DNA of 27,791 nt from Ichthyophthirius multifiliis (Eukaryota; Ciliophora; Oligohymenophorea; Hymenostomatida), in the NCBI RefSeq assembly GCF_000220395.1, contig NW_004087596.1:1-27791 (forward strand), written 5' to 3'. A program made the translations under genes and the position numbers. Each line of letters begins with the position of its first letter. The first letter of the stretch is position 1. The notes under the pieces were generated by a model. It saw only the letters and a program-made list of their open reading frames with translations. It had not been told where the DNA came from and did not search any database. Of this stretch, positions 22,980 to 27,791 are shown piece after piece.

Positions 22980-23565
22980 TCATTTAAAGATTAATTTTAT
23001 TCTTTAAAAAATAGTATTAAAATTAATTTTTTAATTTTAAAAAATGTGTAATAATGTTGGTTTAATAATTAAATTATATTTTTAAAAGTTTTTTAATTTA
23101 AAAAAAAAATTAAAATATATATACTTTAATTTTTATTTAAAAAAAATTAATGAAAATTTCCTAATTATTTTATAAAAGAATTTGGATAAAAAAGTAGGCT
23201 ATAAATTTTTAATTTATTATAAAAACAAAATATATATTTTTTATTTATATAATTATTAAATTAAATCAATCTAAGAACTATTTTTTTTAAATTAAATTTA
23301 TTCATAATTTTATTATTAATGGATCAATTTAAAACAATCAGATTTATTACCAATATTACATAAACATTAATTATATTTATCTTTAATAAAATTTTATTAT
23401 TTTACAAATTTAGTATTATATTTAGTAGGTTTTAAACAATTTTATGTCGAATTAAAATTATTGTAATTTTATAATTATTAATTAAACATTAAATCATTAT
23501 AATTAACAATTTTTGTACTTAAACTTTTATATTAATATTAGATTAAACTTTTCCTTAATATATAC

Positions 23566-23632
<67 letters not shown>

Positions 23633-24095
23633 GTTTTTCTTATTCCTATTAATTGTTTTTAATATCTAAATTATTTAAATCATTATTATTAATTAAATTT
23701 TATTTATCTTTTTAATTTAATTAATTATTAAAACATTAATAATTTGAAAATTAATCATAATGATTTTATAAAATAGGACTTAAATGTTATGATAAAGGTG
23801 AAAAATCTTAAGTATTGCTCTAATTTTATATATTTTCTATAATCTTTTTTTTTCTTATAAATAATTCATAATTTATTGTGATTTTGATTATAATTATACT
23901 AAATCTTTTAATTTATAAAATTTAGAAATATTATTATTTTTTTAATATTCATTTTATTAAAATTAATATTTTTAATTATCTTAAATAATCTAAATTTATG
24001 TAAATTATTAATTATTTTAATTTAAATTATCTTCATTATATACTTTTTTTTTTTTAATTTATTGTTATTATTTTTATTTTTATATTTATTATTGC

Positions 24096-24147
<52 letters not shown>

Positions 24148-25826
24148 TTTAATAATAAAATTAAATTCTTTATTTTTATTGTTTATATCATCTTTATTAT
24201 CTTTTAAATATTGATATCCATTATAATATTTTTAATAAATATCGTTAATTTCATTAGACATTATATTTTTTTTGCAATCTTTTATTTTTTTAATAATATT
24301 ATTTTTTTAATTCTTTCTATATAATCAATTATTTATTCATTTTTTCGAATTTTCATATCCTTATTAACTATTAAATCTAATTTTTTTTAATTGTATTAAA
24401 TAATTAATGGGCTGTTTACAATTTCGCTTTTTCTAAAGATTTACTACTGGTCGAAACTTATTCAAAGTTCTTATAATTTATTAATATTTCACTAATGATA
24501 TCATCCAATTAATCATCTAATTCTTTATTTTATTTAATATCTTTGAAATAACAAGAATCCTCTTCATTAGCATAACAAGAATTTTTATTAATTGAAGCAA
24601 TCGATTTCTTTAAAATATCAAGTTTTATTTATTTTTCATTAATTTCTTTTTAAGTCATAGTTTTTTTTATTTGTTTTTATTATTTTTATTTATTTATTAT
24701 CTTCGTTAAACATCACTATTACTTTTCTAAATTAAATAATTTTATTATTTATTCTATTCATCGGCAATATTTTAGGTATTTACTGTTATTCTTCTATTTA
24801 TAATATAATTTTTTTAATCCAAAAATTCTTTCATTTTAAAATTTCTCCAGTTTTATCTTATATCAATTAATTTTTTTATAGCCTCTTTAGTTTAATTATC
24901 CCATAAAATCTTCTTATCAATTTATTTTTTAGTAAGTAAATAGACTTCAGCTCTTTCTGATAAACATATAATTGTATTTTGCCTTGTCAAATTAAGAAAG
25001 ACTTCTTCTTCACCAAAACTATTACCACAAGATATTACTGCTATCTATATATATATAATATTAATTTATATTTTAAAGTAAATATTATTTTAATAAATAA
25101 CGTTCATTTAAAAAATTATAAGAAATGTAAATTTACCTTTGCAACAATATTAGTCTTTTAGTCTTTTATTTGATGTTTTATATTGCCTTATATAGTTTCT
25201 TTTTCATTTTAATTAAATAAATCTACTTTCATATTAGCATTGACTTAAAAGTCTCCTTCTTTTACAAAAAATACCCCTGAATTAGGATTATCGCCCATTT
25301 TATAAACTACTTAATTCCTTGTATAAATTCTTTAAGGTAATTAATAAATAATATTCACTATATCTCTTTCTTTCCAATGTTTTAAATATTAAATTCCCTT
25401 TACTGTATTACATAATTATTCTAAATCAGAAGTCATTATTTCTTAGAAATATTAATTAAAAGTTTATGCATCTATTTATATTAAATGGCAATCAGTTTTA
25501 GACACTACCGTTGCTGAACGAATTAAATTTTAACTTAATAATCCTACATCGCCAAAATATTAAAACTAAGTTAAAAAACCTACTTCTGAATTATCTTAAT
25601 TAGGTATATTTACATAAACTTAAAGTGTTCCTTTTATTATTATATAAAAATGCTACGAATGATCTCCTCTTTTTACTATTTGGCTGTCTTTTTAAAAATG
25701 AATAAGTTCTGATTCTTGGAGAATTTTCTATATTACTGATAATGGCAGAAATTTTAAGCATTTAACTTTTTCAGAAATGCCTTAAATACAATTTATAGGT
25801 AAAACATTTTCTTATTTCCCTTTCAT
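22980..25826 (-). CDS. Protein with two cyclic-nucleotide-binding domains and polyN/polyQ tail
   Basis: Probable cAMP/cGMP sensor without a kinase or channel part. Five exons: 25826-25137, 25044-24723, 24645-24369, 24316-23900, 23843-22980; about 856 aa. CNB domain 1 (about 40-145) has RGDHSQHFYIIIKGTLQVYV and the phosphate-binding cassette FGDVGLLSQNLIRSATVV, with the key Arg103 present and the usual Glu replaced by Asp. CNB domain 2 (about 160-265) has KMGDNPNSGVFFVKEGDFQV, then FGEEEVFLNLTRQNTI split by the first intron; its cassette is less canonical. After a helical linker the protein becomes Asn- and then Gln-rich, with (AAT)n runs read as Asn at 24096-24147 and as Gln at 23566-23632. 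The frame must move by one base near the A12 run 24044-24055. Start 25826 is conservative, because the frame is open further upstream. The far C terminus is uncertain. Confidence 0.7.
23566..23632. repeat. (ATT)n microsatellite read as polyGln
   Basis: About 67 bases of pure ATT on the plus strand. In the frame of the surrounding minus-strand exon it reads as TAA codons, which are Gln in this code. It would give a polyGln tract of about 20 residues in the cyclic-nucleotide-binding protein. Confidence 0.8.
24096..24147. repeat. (ATT)n microsatellite read as polyAsn
   Basis: About 52 bases of pure ATT on the plus strand, read on the minus strand as AAT (Asn) in the frame that enters from upstream. 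The frame that leaves downstream reads the same bases as Gln, so length change here or in the nearby A12 run decides the product. Confidence 0.8.
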
Positions 25827-26886
25827 ATATTTGATTATTTCCTATATTATATTAGATTAATAAGAATTTTATAATTAATAAATGGCTTTTATAAATAAAA
25901 ATAATAAAATTAAAAGAAACCATTTTAATTTTATATGTGTAATTAAAATATTGATCTTTATTTACTTAAAAAAAGTATTAATTTTTATTAATTAAAATAT
26001 ACATTTTGTAAATTGAAAGGTTCTTGCTACATTTATATAGAATTTTTTATGACTTAAAATAAATTAAATAATAAAAAAATAAAATTAATTAAAAAGAAAA
26101 CAAATGATAATAAAAATATATATAATAAATTATAATATCAATTAAAATTAATTATCATATGTACTTTGTGTTTAAAATAAAATCTAAATTTATTAATTTC
26201 TAATTAAAAAAAAAAAAAATTAGTGAATAATATTTATTGGTTAATTAAATACAAAATAATAAAGAAAATATGTATATAATAATTTTAATATGAAAGAAGA
26301 AAATATTATTTTCTCAATAATATGAATATTTATGATTATTTGATAAATTTATTAAATATATATAAAAATAAATAATTTATATAATTAAATACATATATAA
26401 AAAATATAAAAAAGAAAATGGAAATTATATATAAAAAAGTATAAAATTAATGAAATAATAAAATAAAAAAAATATATATAAAAATTATTTTATTATTTTT
26501 AAAATATATATAAATCAAATAATAATTTAATCTAGATATGGTAATATATAATAGAATATATAAAAATTATTACTAAAATGACTAAAAATAAAAAATTGAT
26601 CTTTTTATCATTAGTTTAAATTAAAATAAGATTTAAAATCTATATATTAAAAAAAAAAATAAAAATAAAAAAATATATATACCCTCATTTAATAAATATA
26701 AATTTAACATGAAAATTATATAATTAAAATTTTATTTATTATTAAAAAAAAAAAAATATTATTAATATATAAAAAAAAAAGTTATAATTTATATAAAAAA
26801 TATAATTAACATTAACTTTTTAATAAAGAAAAAAAAAAATATAAAAAAAACTTATTTTTTATGTTATAAATAATAAATATTATAAA

Positions 26887-26928
<42 letters not shown>

Positions 26929-27733
26929 TATACTTTTTATTATAAATATTTTTTTTCATATTTCTATGATTTATCTCATATTATTTATTTTCTATGTTTT
27001 TATTTTATTAATTTAACTATTAATTTTTTACCTTATTTATATCTATTTTTTTTATTTTAAATATCTTTTTTAAAAATTAAATTATCAATGTTTATCTAAA
27101 TATATTATATAAGTAATTTGAAAATGTAAATATTAATTCTTAAATATTTAATATAATATTATATTTAATATAACATATTTTTAATATTTTAGTTTTTTTA
27201 ATACGATGTTTACCATAAATATTATATTAAGAATATCATTTATTTTAATTTTTAACTATTTGAAATAAAATTTATAATAAAAATTTTAATTAAGATACAA
27301 TATTTGCATATAAAATTATATTTTATTAATGTTTTTAGTTATAAAAGAAACATATAATATTATTTGATTTTAATTAATATATTGAGTAGAAAGCATTAAA
27401 ATTTTCAAATAATTATATAAAAAATATTTTTATAAAGAAACTTTATATAAAATTTTACAAAATACTAATGATAGAATTTGAACATATTTGAAAATATTCA
27501 TACTTTTTTTCTTAATGATGATTTATTATACTAATGATTTTCATTTTACTTTTAATTATTTTAGTTCAGGATAAAAAATTTGAATTTGATAACAAAATTA
27601 ATCAATGAAATTTAAGATTACAATTAACTATTTTATTAAATAAAAATTAAGAAATTATTTGATAATAATAATAAAAAAATTTAATGTTTATTATATAAAA
27701 ATATAAACAAAAAGTATATATATATTATAAGTA

Positions 27734-27791
<58 letters not shown>
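25827..27791. other. Long A+T-rich region to the window end, with (TA)n arrays
   Basis: About 2 kb with no coding-like frame on either strand. TA dinucleotide arrays lie at about 26891-26922 and from about 27738 to the last base. The first hundred bases may include the true 5' end of the cyclic-nucleotide-binding gene, since its frame stays open there. Confidence 0.45.
27738..27791. repeat. (TA)n array at window edge
   Basis: More than 50 bases of perfect TA dinucleotide run to the end of the window. Such arrays often stop assemblies, so this may be a contig end; the window start is likewise simple sequence, (AAT)n. Confidence 0.85.

Noticed and set aside
24655-24658. Apparent overlap of a stop (TGA) and a new start (ATG) as if two genes met here
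   Set aside because: A 77-base GTAATA..AAAAAG intron (24722-24646) removes both and joins the two frames in phase into one gene, which is far more likely in a ciliate.
1-27791. CRISPR arrays, insertion sequences, tRNA or rRNA genes, bacterial operons
   Set aside because: The repeats present are microsatellites without spacers. No transposase-like frame, inverted-repeat pair or cloverleaf-type G+C patch was seen, and the spliced genes exclude a bacterial source.

Overview
The window is nuclear DNA of a ciliate, most likely macronuclear and most likely from an oligohymenophorean close to Ichthyophthirius or Tetrahymena. It is extremely A+T-rich. Genes read sensibly only if TAA and TAG mean glutamine and TGA is the only stop. 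They are cut by many very short GT..AG introns, mostly 35-90 bases. An ORF search with the standard code finds only fragments and antisense shadows here, so all gene models below were built by hand under the ciliate code. Exon phases agree at nearly every junction.

Layout. 236-397 (minus): a 53-residue protein with one hydrophobic segment. 846-1433 (minus): an unknown Gln-rich protein. 1949-5496 (plus): topoisomerase III-beta with a long Gln/Asn-rich N-terminal extension. 5678-7033 (minus): the PP2A-associated protein TAP42/alpha4. 7501-8325 (minus): a Tim44/mL45-like protein. 8658-9674 (minus): an unknown coiled-coil protein. 9960-11410 (minus): a CWF19-like splicing or debranching factor. 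11801-13954 (plus): an ER-lumenal thioredoxin-like protein ending in KDEL. 14109-16231 (minus): a probable longin plus mu-homology adaptor-like protein. 16454-17502 (minus): a weakly supported helical protein. 17698-18923 (minus): a sperm-tail PG-rich repeat (axonemal) protein. 19447-20417 (minus): a mitochondrial porin with a one-base frame break. 22206-22870 (minus): an unresolved coding fragment. 22980-25826 (minus): a protein with two cyclic-nucleotide-binding domains and long polyN/polyQ tracts. The spaces between hold homopolymers, (TA)n and (AAT)n microsatellites and little else.

The genes look like an ordinary eukaryotic housekeeping neighbourhood: topology and RNA handling (TOP3B, CWF19), TOR/PP2A signalling (TAP42), mitochondria (porin, Tim44-like), secretory pathway (KDEL protein, adaptor-like protein) and cilia (PG-rich repeat protein, cyclic-nucleotide sensor). 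They are not an operon or a linked pathway. I found no mobile element, CRISPR array, tRNA or rRNA. The points most worth a second look are the prion-like extension on TOP3B, the longin plus mu-homology protein, and two places where reading frames break at homopolymer or microsatellite runs.
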